Origin: an uncultured Treponema sp.
GTDB taxonomy: Bacteria; Spirochaetota; Spirochaetia; Treponematales; Treponemataceae
Length of the DNA stretch: 36,958 bases
Assembly: GCA_946410085.1 (NCBI GenBank)
Contig: CAMJZA010000034.1
Span: forward strand, 1-36,958
Direction of reading: 5' to 3'
Shown here: piece by piece, positions 1 through 7,067 of the stretch
How positions within the stretch are numbered: position 1 is the stretch's first letter
Layout of the letters: each line of letters opens with the position of its first letter
Notes under the pieces: model-generated
Database searches by the model: none
Told to the model about the DNA's origin: nothing
What the model saw: the letters and a program-made list of their open reading frames with translations, nothing else
Program-made: the position numbers and the translations under genes

Positions 1-62
1 GCGGGCTTGCGGGCTTGCGGGCTTGCGGGCTTGCGGGCTTGCGGGCTTGCGGGCTTGCGGGC
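1..62. repeat. 8-bp tandem repeat (GCGGGCTT), at least 7 copies
   Basis: Seven perfect copies of GCGGGCTT occupy 1-56 and a further 6 bases continue the pattern to 62. The window starts inside the tract, so the true copy number is unknown. Eight is not a multiple of three, so gain or loss of a copy shifts the reading frame of the lipoprotein gene that runs through it. The tract has no stop codon in any forward frame and encodes the periodic peptide LRACGLAG. Confidence 0.95.
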
Positions 63-1677
63 AGCCCTATTCTCTTTCTGCGCCATCCTCTTTGCTGCCT
101 GTGACGGAATCGGCACATCGGTACGGGGAAGCTACGAGCTGTACGGCGACGGCTCAACTCCGGCGGCTTCCGGCACGTCTCCAGATGCTTCCGCAGGTCA
201 TTTTTCTACGAGAGACCTGCTGGAACTGTCAAATGCCGGCGATGCAGAGGCTATCGTAGATCTGTTTCTCGGGGTCAAGGGCCTTGACAGTTCCAGTCCT
301 GAGGGGATGGTTACGGTGTCCCTGCCTGCCGCTGCCATAAAGCTGCCTGCCGGAGGCCGCGTTACCTTGACCATTACAGGAGGCGGATTGAATTATGAGC
401 ATACAGCGGAAGCATCTGATGACGGCATGGTCTATTTTCAGGTTCCCAAGGTACAGAATGGTTCGGTACTCAAGGTCAGTCTCACGGTGAAGAAGGCGAA
501 CGGCAGGCTTTACTGTTCGGGCAGCAAGACCCAGACCGTCAGCGAGCATTCCCATAATTTCGGTATTGCCCTGAAATACGAGCCGATTCCCGTGAGCATG
601 CTGACGGGGGCTCAGATAAATGCAGCCCTGAAGGGAGCTTTCAGTGTTACGGCTGGCGGAACGATGAGGAGCTTCCGTCCTTCGCAGACGCCTCCCCCGG
701 CAGGGATTTCGACGGTGCTCCTTTCGACTGCTGATTCGGAATGTGAGCTTTTTGCCTGGCAGGAGGGGGATGCCATCCTGTTCTATGCGGAAGGGATGGA
801 AGGCAGCGGAAAGATTCCGCTGAGTGCAGATTCAAGACAGATGTTCGACGGCTGTTCTGGACTTACGGCAATTGATATGAGCCGCTTCGATACGCGAGAT
901 ACAACGGACATGATGAAAATGTTCTATGGCTGTTCAAGCTTGGTCGATTTGGATGCAAGCAGCTGGAATACGGGAAAGGTGACAGACATGGTTGAGATGT
1001 TCTCTGGCTGTACATCCCTGTCACATTTGGACACAAGCGGCTGGGACACGGGCAGCGTAATGGACATGCATTTTATGTTTAGAAACTGCAGCAGTCTGAC
1101 CGCTCTGGATGTACACGGCTGGGATACGAGCAAGGTGACGGACATGAGGCGTATGTTCGAGAGCTGCAGCAGTTTGACAAGTCTGGACACAGGCAGCTGG
1201 AATACAGGCAAGGTAACCTCGATGTTCAATATGTTCTATGGCTGTACAAATTTGGGCAGTGTAAACGTACGCGACTGGGATACAGGTTGCGTGACAGATA
1301 TGAATACAATGTTTGCAGGCTGCATCAGTCTGACCAGCGTGGATGCAAGCGGCTGGAACACGAGCAAGGTGACGGCCATGCACCGTATGTTCCAAGGATG
1401 CAGCGGTCTGATTTATGTAGATGTAAGCGGCTGGAATACGGAAAAGGTGCAAACGATTAACAGTATGTTCCAAGAATGCGTCAGTTTGGAGACTATCTAT
1501 GCATCCGGTTCATTTTCTCAAGCTTCTGTTACAAATGGTCGTAACATGTTCAATGCTTGTTCAAGTCTTGTCGGTGGGGCTGGTACCGTATATGATTATT
1601 ATAAACGCCATAGTGACATGGCACGTATGGACAATCCGCCGTCTTCCCCCGGCTATTTTACGCTTAAAACACCATAA
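1..1677 (+). CDS. BspA-like (DUF285) leucine-rich-repeat surface lipoprotein, 5' partial
   Basis: The product is a probable surface lipoprotein of the BspA/DUF285 family; such proteins are common in treponemes, Brachyspira and mycoplasmas and are often linked to adhesion. The frame is open to the left edge, so the true start lies outside the window or in a different copy-number state of the octamer repeat; a TTG at 7 is possible but unsupported. After the repeat-encoded arginine-rich segment comes a hydrophobic stretch ending FAAC followed by Asp, a relaxed spirochaetal lipobox. A long N-terminal domain of unrecognised type follows. From about nt 840 there are roughly eight 26-residue repeats of the form DM..MF.GC.SL..LD.S.W.T.KVT. 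The chain ends in a PGYFTL motif, typical of these proteins, and then two TAA stops. Family call firm; function inferred. Confidence 0.85.
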   Translation, partial: AGLRACGLAGLRACGLAGLRAALFSFCAILFAACDGIGTSVRGSYELYGDGSTPAASGTSPDASAGHFSTRDLLELSNAGDAEAIVDLFLGVKGLDSSSPEGMVTVSLPAAAIKLPAGGRVTLTITGGGLNYEHTAEASDDGMVYFQVPKVQNGSVLKVSLTVKKANGRLYCSGSKTQTVSEHSHNFGIALKYEPIPVSMLTGAQINAALKGAFSVTAGGTMRSFRPSQTPPPAGISTVLLSTADSECELFAWQEGDAILFYAEGMEGSGKIPLSADSRQMFDGCSGLTAIDMSRFDTRDTTDMMKMFYGCSSLVDLDASSWNTGKVTDMVEMFSGCTSLSHLDTSGWDTGSVMDMHFMFRNCSSLTALDVHGWDTSKVTDMRRMFESCSSLTSLDTGSWNTGKVTSMFNMFYGCTNLGSVNVRDWDTGCVTDMNTMFAGCISLTSVDASGWNTSKVTAMHRMFQGCSGLIYVDVSGWNTEKVQTINSMFQECVSLETIYASGSFSQASVTNGRNMFNACSSLVGGAGTVYDYYKRHSDMARMDNPPSSPGYFTLKTP

Positions 1678-1711
1678 TAAGGGCAGCGCAGGAGACCAAA
1701 GGGAATATGCC

Positions 1712-1925
1712 CTGTCGGGTGTGACCCGAATGGCCATTCGCGTGTGGCACGAATGATCTGTCGGGTGCGACCCGATAGCGCTGTCGCGTATGACACGAAT
1801 GAGCAGTCGCGTGTACACGACAGTCCAGTCATCGATGTGATGACAACGCTGTCACAGGTGCGGTGACAGCCCTGTCATGGGTGGTATAACAGCGCTGTCA
1901 TTGATACTATGACTGCCCGGTCATG
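1712..1925 (+). repeat. Degenerate 23-bp tandem repeat array, about 9 units
   Basis: Units start at 1712, 1735, 1758, 1781, 1804 (22 bp), 1826, 1849, 1872 and 1895, with a partial tenth at 1918. The unit begins CTGTC and often contains GTRTGACACGAATG or its variants. Most units contain an inverted repeat whose arms change together: TCGGGT/ACCCGA, GTCATC/GATGAC, CTGTCAC/GTGACAG, GTCAT/ATGAC. The units become less alike toward the downstream nuclease gene. There are no spacers, so it is not a CRISPR array. A related array in the opposite orientation sits at the right edge of the window. Confidence 0.85.
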
Positions 1926-1935
1926 CCTCCTGCCC

Positions 1936-1963
1936 TTGTTTTTGCCCGGCAAGCGTGTATAAT
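1936..1963 (+). promoter_or_regulatory. Predicted promoter of the small nuclease gene
   Basis: TTGTTT (1936-1941), a 16-bp spacer and a perfect TATAAT (1958-1963). The predicted start of transcription is at about 1970, exactly at an in-frame GTG, which suggests a leaderless mRNA. The promoter begins about ten bases after the end of the 23-bp repeat array. Confidence 0.6.
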
Positions 1964-1969
1964 GAGGGT

Positions 1970-2332
1970 GTGGAAAAGCTTGTTTTTGTCGCGGAAGTCA
2001 AAAAGTCCTTACTCGCAGAACTCTCATTGGATGGTCTGGAAGTAAAGGTTTACCGTTCAAAAGGGCTTCTGGCACATCTTCTAAAACGTCGGCATTATGT
2101 TGCCGCAAAATATCTGGATTTCATCCCTGACATCATAAACGAACCCGATTATGCGGGAACGACCGGAGGGCAGATTGAGCTGGTCAAATGCTTCCGGGAT
2201 TCCATTTTCCTGTCAATCAAGCTCGACAAGGCCAAGGGGACATACTACGTGGCAACCATGTTTGACGTAAAGCAGTCCAAAATCGAATCATATTGCAGAT
2301 CCGGCAGGTTAAAGAAGCTCCGAAAAGATTGA
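1970..2332 (+). CDS. Small PBECR-type (barnase-EndoU-colicin E5/D-RelE-like) nuclease domain protein
   Basis: A protein of about 120 residues that is almost entirely one domain. I recognise the pattern of the phage-type PBECR nucleases: a histidine after a short helix (LLAHLLKRRH), then IPDIINEPDYAG, a central ELVK strand, a YYVATMFDV strand and the C-terminal SGRLKKL motif. By family these are predicted ribonucleases, found in phage, toxin or processing contexts; the activity here is inferred. GTG at 1970 is preferred because the -10 box covers the upstream GTG at 1955. No antitoxin-like ORF is next to it. The gene reads AT-richer than its neighbours, which hints at acquisition. The stop codon overlaps the -35 box of the next promoter. 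Confidence 0.6.
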   Translation: MEKLVFVAEVKKSLLAELSLDGLEVKVYRSKGLLAHLLKRRHYVAAKYLDFIPDIINEPDYAGTTGGQIELVKCFRDSIFLSIKLDKAKGTYYVATMFDVKQSKIESYCRSGRLKKLRKD

Positions 2333-2356
2333 CAAACGCATATATTCTGATATAAT
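2329..2356 (+). promoter_or_regulatory. Strong sigma-70-type promoter for a structured RNA
   Basis: A perfect TTGACA (2329-2334), a 16-bp spacer and a perfect TATAAT (2351-2356). The -35 box overlaps the TGA stop of the nuclease gene. Predicted transcription start is at about 2363. It is the best consensus promoter in the window, and no coding start follows within 200 bases. Confidence 0.8.
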
Positions 2357-2362
2357 GAAAAT

Positions 2363-2472
2363 GAAATTTGAGAAGCAGGAAAGGCACCCTGCGCTCCCCT
2401 CGGGGAACCTGATATGATGGATACGCCGCCCATCCAAATTTTATATAAGCCATCCTTCGGGATGGTTTTTTT
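2363..2472 (+). ncRNA. Structured RNA of about 110 nt ending in an intrinsic terminator (small RNA or riboswitch-like leader)
   Basis: The predicted transcript can form a closed multi-branch fold. AAATTTG (2364-2370) pairs with CAAATTT (2435-2441). Inside are three hairpins: GCAGG/CCTGC (2375-2379 with 2388-2392), TCCC/GGGA (2395-2398 with 2403-2406) and GATGG/CCATC (2416-2420 with 2430-2434). A terminator hairpin follows. GATGG could also pair with the 5' arm of the terminator, which would give an antiterminator switch. I checked by eye for the SRP, 6S, tmRNA, c-di-GMP, fluoride and cobalamin classes and saw none of their conserved cores. It could be an independent small RNA or a termination-controlled leader for the membrane protein at 2613. 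Confidence 0.55.
2450..2472 (+). terminator. Rho-independent terminator
   Basis: CCATCC (2450-2455), UUCG tetraloop (2456-2459), GGATGG (2460-2465), then seven T residues (2466-2472). This is a textbook intrinsic terminator that ends the structured RNA. Confidence 0.9.
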
Positions 2473-2482
2473 ATGCGCTTCG

Positions 2483-2599
2483 GCCGCCTTAGCCAATGCT
2501 CACCGAAAGCAGGACGCAGGCTGCAACAAGGCGGCGTAGGAGGCGTACCCCCGGTTCGACCGGGGCAGGGCCCCCTTTGACGAAGTTCCGTGAAAGGGG
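2483..2599 (+). promoter_or_regulatory. Structured 5' leader with a hairpin that buries the ribosome binding site
   Basis: Three nested or successive stems precede the membrane protein gene. GCCGCCTT (2483-2490) pairs with AAGGCGGC (2528-2535), and inside it AGCC/GGCT and TGCT/AGCA extend the helix. CCCCGGT (2549-2555) pairs with ACCGGGG (2559-2565) across a 3-base loop. CCCCTTT (2572-2578) pairs with AAAGGGG (2593-2599), the only purine-rich candidate ribosome binding site, across a 14-base loop. The last stem would block translation unless opened. No coding gene is convincing in this stretch. Confidence 0.5.
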
Positions 2600-2612
2600 T
2601 ATGCTGTACGCT

Positions 2613-3416
2613 ATGTTCCGTTTTCTCATCAAAAAGAATTTTGCCGATATATGGGACAATCTCTTTCACCTGATTGTCCTGAACCTGTTTACGGTGTTTG
2701 CTGGCGGCATCTGCCTTGCCGCTGTCATGCTTGCAGCTGCCGTTCCCGTTCCCGACGGCCTCAGGCTCCTGTGCCTGCTTGCCGCCATCGCCCTCGGCTG
2801 CATGATCATGGGAGTGCTGTTCTTTGCCGAAGGGGACAATGCCCTCAAGATTGCAAATTTTGAGGGGGCAAAGCTTTCGTACTACTTTAAGAACATACTT
2901 CCTTCCATAAAAGACGGGGCCTGCTTCGGCCTCTATCTGGCACTCGTCATCTCCATTGCCCTCGTCAGCATTCCCTATTACGCCTCGCAGGGCAGCCTCT
3001 TCGGACTTGTCCTGCTGTCCTTCGTGTTCTGGTTCGTCATCATCACGGTCCTTGCCCTCCAGTATTTCCTGCCCATCCGGAGCATCATGCACAACGGCTT
3101 CCGGAAATGCCTGAAAAAGAGCTACATCATCTTCTTTGACAACAGCTTCTTTACGGTCGGGCTGGGGCTCTTGAACCTGGTCAACATCGCCGTGGCGGTG
3201 TTCAGCCTGGGCATCCTGAACGGACCGGCAACGATTACCCTGACCTGTACGGAAGCGATGCGCCTGCGCCTGTACAAGTACGACTGGTACGAGGTAAACC
3301 CCGGGCTCACCAAGGAACAGCGTAAGGACGTACCCTGGGAAGACCTGATTGCAAACGATAAGAAACTGCTCGGTCCCCGCCACTGGAAGTCCTTCATCTT
3401 CCCGTGGAAAGATTGA
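2613..3416 (+). CDS. Conserved integral membrane protein of about 267 residues
   Basis: A hydrophobic protein with about five or six membrane segments. It opens MFRFLIKKNFADIWDNL, which is followed by a long hydrophobic segment, a short charged stretch (EGDNALKIANFEGAKLSYYFKN) and further paired segments. It ends in a charged cytoplasmic-looking tail with a KEQRKDVPWEDL region. The layout resembles YesL/DUF624-type proteins, but I cannot assign it firmly and propose no function. ATG 2613 is preferred over ATG 2601: the AAAGGGG site ends only one base before 2601, and about 13 bases before 2613. The open frame extends upstream to 2496, but that part is arginine-rich translation of the structured leader. 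Its stop overlaps the -35 box of the ilvB promoter. Confidence 0.7.
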   Translation: MFRFLIKKNFADIWDNLFHLIVLNLFTVFAGGICLAAVMLAAAVPVPDGLRLLCLLAAIALGCMIMGVLFFAEGDNALKIANFEGAKLSYYFKNILPSIKDGACFGLYLALVISIALVSIPYYASQGSLFGLVLLSFVFWFVIITVLALQYFLPIRSIMHNGFRKCLKKSYIIFFDNSFFTVGLGLLNLVNIAVAVFSLGILNGPATITLTCTEAMRLRLYKYDWYEVNPGLTKEQRKDVPWEDLIANDKKLLGPRHWKSFIFPWKD

Positions 3417-3441
3417 CTTAAATTCCCTCTTAGGCTAGAAT
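3413..3441 (+). promoter_or_regulatory. Predicted ilvB promoter
   Basis: TTGACT (3413-3418), a 17-bp spacer and TAGAAT (3436-3441). There are only 7 bases between the -10 box and the ilvB ATG at 3449, so the transcript would be leaderless or nearly so. No Shine-Dalgarno sequence is visible upstream of the ATG. Confidence 0.75.
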
Positions 3442-3448
3442 AAGCCGT

Positions 3449-5149
3449 ATGAAACTCAATGGATCTCAGCTAGTGGTGGAATGCCTTGTCGAGCAGGGCG
3501 TGGATACGGTTTTTGGATATCCCGGCGGGGCAATTCTCAATATATATGACGAGCTGTACAAGAATTCCGACAGAATCCGGCACATTCTGACTGCCCACGA
3601 GCAGGCTGCGGCCCATGCGGCGGACGGCTATGCCCGTTCAACGGGGAGGGTTGGCGTGTGCATGGCAACGAGCGGTCCGGGAGCGACAAACCTCGTAACC
3701 GGCATTGCAACCGCCTACATGGACTCTTCCCCGATCGTCGCGATTACCTGCAACGTGCCGACCTCACTGCTGGGCAAGGATTCCTTTCAGGAAATAGACA
3801 TCACGGGCATTACGATGCCCATTACCAAGCATAACTTCATGGTCCACGACATCAAGGACCTTGCCGCAACGATACGGGAAGCCTTTTTCATCGCGAAGAG
3901 CGGCCGTCCCGGCCCGGTCCTCATCGACATTCCTAAAGAGGTAACTGCACCGAACAATTTCATTGAGTACGAGCCGCTCACGGCTGCCGCGCCGGCGGAC
4001 ATGCAGCGGGTCAGGAATGCCGCAGAGCCCTCCGATGCCGAGATACAGGCTGCGGCAGCCATGATAAACGCCGCTGCCCGTCCCGTCATCTACGCCGGCG
4101 GCGGTGTCGTCATTTCGGGAGCCGAAGCCGAGCTTCTGGAACTCGCCGAAAAGGGGTCCATCCCGGTCTGCGAGAGCCTTATGGCGCGCAGTGCCTTTCC
4201 GTCTGCCCATCCACTGTGCACCTGGATGGTCGGCATGCACGGTACCAAGGCGAGCAACATGGCAATGACGGAAAGCGACCTCATCATCGCGCTCGGCTCG
4301 CGCTTTTCCGACCGCGTAACGTCCGACACGTCCCGCTTTGCGGTGAACAGCAAGATCCTGCACATCGACGTTGACCCCGCCGAGATAAACAAGAACATCA
4401 CAAGCACGGCGTCCGTCGTCGGCGACGTCAAGGCGGTCCTGCGGCGCCTGCTTCCCCTGCTTGAGAAGAAAGACCGCTCCGACTGGACTGCAAGGATTGC
4501 GGCATGGAAAGCGGAACATCCTGCTTCATACGATAAGCAGCCGTCCGATTCGATCAATCCCAAGTTCATCTGCGAATACATCCACAAGGTCGCAGGCGAT
4601 GATGCCTTCATCACGACGGAAGTGGGCCAGCACCAGATGTGGACTGCCCAGTTCTATCCCTTTGCAAGGCCGCGGACCTTCATTACCTCCGGCGGTCTGG
4701 GAACGATGGGCTTCGGTACGGGAGCGGCAATCGGCATTCAGTGCGCCAATCCCAAGGCCCGTGTCGTGCACATTGCAGGAGACGGTTCATTCCGCATGAA
4801 CTGCAACGAGCTGGCGACGATTCAGCACTATAAGCTTCCTATTATTGTAGTCGTGGTGAACAACGGGGCATTGGGCAATGTGCGCATGTGGCAGCACCTC
4901 TTTTACGGGGAGCGCTACAGCCAGACGACGCTGGACTTCGGCCCGGACTGGAAGACGCTTGCTTCTGCCTACGGTATTGCCGGCTATAAGGCCAACACGG
5001 CCGATGAGTTTGCACGGGCCTTTGACGAGGCGTTCAAATCCGGCAAGGCTGCCGTCATTGACGCAAAGGTAGACATCGACGAGATGGTCCTGCCGATGGT
5101 TCCCGGCGGCAAGGCTATCTACGAGCAGATAATGAGCGTCGGCGACTGA
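3449..5149 (+). CDS. ilvB: Acetolactate synthase, large (catalytic) subunit
   Basis: A thiamine-diphosphate enzyme that condenses two pyruvates to acetolactate (valine/leucine branch), or pyruvate with 2-ketobutyrate (isoleucine branch); cytoplasmic. Its 566 residues match the usual length. Visible features are the N-terminal FGYPGGAILNIYDEL motif, the catalytic glutamate in AHEQAAAHAADGYAR, the SGPGATNLVTGIA segment, the central FAD-type domain, and the C-terminal diphosphate-binding motif beginning AGDGSFRMN and ending at VVVNNGALG. No small regulatory subunit gene (ilvN) is adjacent, so it must lie elsewhere or be absent. Eleven bases separate it from the downstream DtxR-family gene, which suggests co-transcription. 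Confidence 0.95.
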   Translation: MKLNGSQLVVECLVEQGVDTVFGYPGGAILNIYDELYKNSDRIRHILTAHEQAAAHAADGYARSTGRVGVCMATSGPGATNLVTGIATAYMDSSPIVAITCNVPTSLLGKDSFQEIDITGITMPITKHNFMVHDIKDLAATIREAFFIAKSGRPGPVLIDIPKEVTAPNNFIEYEPLTAAAPADMQRVRNAAEPSDAEIQAAAAMINAAARPVIYAGGGVVISGAEAELLELAEKGSIPVCESLMARSAFPSAHPLCTWMVGMHGTKASNMAMTESDLIIALGSRFSDRVTSDTSRFAVNSKILHIDVDPAEINKNITSTASVVGDVKAVLRRLLPLLEKKDRSDWTARIAAWKAEHPASYDKQPSDSINPKFICEYIHKVAGDDAFITTEVGQHQMWTAQFYPFARPRTFITSGGLGTMGFGTGAAIGIQCANPKARVVHIAGDGSFRMNCNELATIQHYKLPIIVVVVNNGALGNVRMWQHLFYGERYSQTTLDFGPDWKTLASAYGIAGYKANTADEFARAFDEAFKSGKAAVIDAKVDIDEMVLPMVPGGKAIYEQIMSVGD

Positions 5150-5160
5150 GGAGGGAATCA

Positions 5161-5553
5161 GTGGCGAAAAAACGGGAAGACATTCACGAATCCGGCGAGG
5201 ACTACCTTGAGGCAATCCTCATGCTGCAGAAGAAGAACGGAGCTGCCCGGTCGGTAGACGTCGCCCGGCACCTGAACGTTTCAAAGCCGAGCGTCAGCCG
5301 GGCCATGAGCGTGCTGGAAGAAACCGGCTATGTTACGGTCGGCGAGACGAGCTTCCTGCAGCTGACGGAGAAGGGCAAGGCAAAGGCGAACGACATCTAT
5401 GGCCGCCACATCCTCCTGACGAAATTCCTCATGCAGATTACCGGCGTGGGCGAAGAGCAGGCAGAAGAAAATGCCTGCCGGATTGAACATGACATCGATG
5501 CCGACGTGAAAGCAGGCATTGAAAAGTGGATGGAAAAGAATGCCAGATCGTAA
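5161..5553 (+). CDS. DtxR/MntR-family metal-dependent transcriptional regulator
   Basis: A 130-residue regulator expected to bind DNA when loaded with manganese or iron. An N-terminal winged helix (residues about 8-65; VDVARHLNVSKPSVSRAMSVLEETGYV is the recognition region) is followed by the dimer and metal domain. Compared with B. subtilis MntR, the Asp and Glu ligands in GEDYLEAI are present, as are the His in YGRHILL and the Glu-His pair in RIEHDID. The position of MntR Glu99 is a cysteine, as in DtxR and many clostridial relatives, so the metal preference cannot be read from sequence. It lacks the SH3-like domain of full-length DtxR. GTG start with a strong GAGGAGGG site. It sits between ilvB and argH, an odd place for a metal regulator. 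Confidence 0.88.
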   Translation: MAKKREDIHESGEDYLEAILMLQKKNGAARSVDVARHLNVSKPSVSRAMSVLEETGYVTVGETSFLQLTEKGKAKANDIYGRHILLTKFLMQITGVGEEQAEENACRIEHDIDADVKAGIEKWMEKNARS

Positions 5554-7006
5554 AAAGGAAACGCAGGGATCCGGTGCATCGCACGGAACAATGACGGGCG
5601 ACAACCACAAGGCCCTGTGGAGCGGACGCTTTGCGGAAGGTCCCGATGCTGCCGCCGTGGAGTTTGAAACGTCAATCCGCGTAGACGAACGGATGGCCCT
5701 TGACGACATCGCAGGTTCCGTCGCCCATGCGACGATGCTCGGCAGGCAGGGCATCATCGGTGCGGATGATGCGGCCGCAATCGTCAAAGGACTCAAGGGC
5801 ATAGAGGCGGATCTGATTTCCGGCGCCCTTGCCGTTGACTACAGCGCAGAAGACATCCATTCATTCATTGAAGCGACGCTGACCGACCGGATCGGGGAAG
5901 CGGGCAAGAAGCTCCACACCGGCCGGAGCCGGAATGACCAGATAGCCCTGGACGAACGGCTCTACCTGCGCCGGGTCATTCCCCTCCTGCAGAATGAAAT
6001 CATCACCCTTATAGAGGCATTGCGGGCAATAGCAGAACAGCACACAAAAACCCTGCTGACCGGCTACACGCACATGCAGCACGCCCAGCCGGGAACGCTC
6101 GCCCAGCACCTGAATGCCTGGGCCTTCATGCTCGTCCGCGACTGGGAGCGGCTGGAAGACTCGCTGGGCCGCATAGACAAGTCCCCCCTCGGCAGCGGTG
6201 CGCTCGAAGGCAGTACCCTGCCGCTGGACCGGGAAGCCGTTGCCGCAGCCCTCGGATTTTCAGGCGTTACGGAAAACTCGATGGATTCCGTGTCAGACCG
6301 CGACTACTGCATTGAGTTTACGAGCGATTTTGCCCTGCTGCAGAGCCATTTGAGCCGGATGTGCGAGGAGATTGTCCTCTGGGCTACGACGGAGTTTGCC
6401 TTTGTGGAACTGTCGGAAAAATGGTCCACCGGCTCTTCGATCATGCCCCAGAAGAAAAACCCCGACTTTGCCGAGCTCATCCGCGGCAGGACCGGCAAGG
6501 TATACGGCGACCTGATGAACCTGCTGACGATGGTAAAGGGCCTGCCGCTCGCCTATGACCGCGACCTGCAGGAAGACAAGGAACCCCTGTTTGACGCACT
6601 GGACACGGTGGAAGCAAACCTCAAGGTCTTTACGGCCATGATTGCAAGTGCACGCTGGAATACGGCGAATCTGGAAAAGAGCGTCGAGGGCGGTTTTGCA
6701 AATGCGACGGATGTCGCAGAATACCTGGTACGGAAAGGCATGCCCTTCCGTACCGCACACTCGGTTGCGGCAGCTACCGTCCGCAAGGCGCTGGATAAAG
6801 GCCTGTCCCGCATAGAGGACCTGCCGCTTGACGAACTCAAGAGCTGCTCGCCGCTGCTGAAAGGGGATGTGCTTGAAAAAATCAGTCCCCGCGCCTGCAT
6901 GGAAGGGCGGAAAACCGCCGGAGGTCCGTCCCCGGAACGGGTACGGGAGCAGCTGGAGACGCTTGCCGCCTTCTGCACGCAAAAGCGCAAGGACACCGCC
7001 CGCTAG
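5540..7006 (+). CDS. argH: Argininosuccinate lyase
   Basis: Cleaves argininosuccinate to arginine and fumarate, the last step of arginine synthesis; a member of the fumarase/aspartase superfamily and normally a homotetramer. Visible motifs are KALWSGRF near the start, EDIHSFIE, TGRSRNDQIA, GYTHMQHAQP (catalytic histidine region) and the superfamily signature GSSIMPQKKNPD. ATG 5540 overlaps the end of the DtxR-family gene by 14 bases and would allow translational coupling. ATG 5591 gives 471 residues, closer to the usual length, but has no better ribosome binding site; the start is uncertain between the two. Likely the last gene of an ilvB-regulator-argH transcript. Confidence 0.95.
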   Translation: MPDRKKETQGSGASHGTMTGDNHKALWSGRFAEGPDAAAVEFETSIRVDERMALDDIAGSVAHATMLGRQGIIGADDAAAIVKGLKGIEADLISGALAVDYSAEDIHSFIEATLTDRIGEAGKKLHTGRSRNDQIALDERLYLRRVIPLLQNEIITLIEALRAIAEQHTKTLLTGYTHMQHAQPGTLAQHLNAWAFMLVRDWERLEDSLGRIDKSPLGSGALEGSTLPLDREAVAAALGFSGVTENSMDSVSDRDYCIEFTSDFALLQSHLSRMCEEIVLWATTEFAFVELSEKWSTGSSIMPQKKNPDFAELIRGRTGKVYGDLMNLLTMVKGLPLAYDRDLQEDKEPLFDALDTVEANLKVFTAMIASARWNTANLEKSVEGGFANATDVAEYLVRKGMPFRTAHSVAAATVRKALDKGLSRIEDLPLDELKSCSPLLKGDVLEKISPRACMEGRKTAGGPSPERVREQLETLAAFCTQKRKDTAR

Positions 7007-7067
7007 GCGGGCAGGACCGTGATCCGGGTGCTTCCGCAGCGGGCTGACGCCAGCAGAAGGCGGGCTT

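Noticed and set aside
924-1473. Minus-strand open frames in the leucine-rich-repeat gene
   Set aside because: They are reverse translations of the repeat units, and the repeat pattern makes long antisense frames expected.
2549-2565. T-arm of a tRNA or tmRNA (GGTTCGAC core)
   Set aside because: The stem register does not give the G53-C61 pair of a T-arm, no acceptor stem closes around it, and no D- or anticodon arm is present.
2496-2612. N-terminal extension of the membrane protein
   Set aside because: The extra residues are arginine/glycine/proline-rich and come from the stem-forming leader; there is no ribosome site at 2496.
2217-3383. 388-residue minus-strand open frame
   Set aside because: It lies opposite the membrane protein and the structured leader; composition is low-complexity (Q, D, E, G, H) and it is a shadow of the plus-strand gene.
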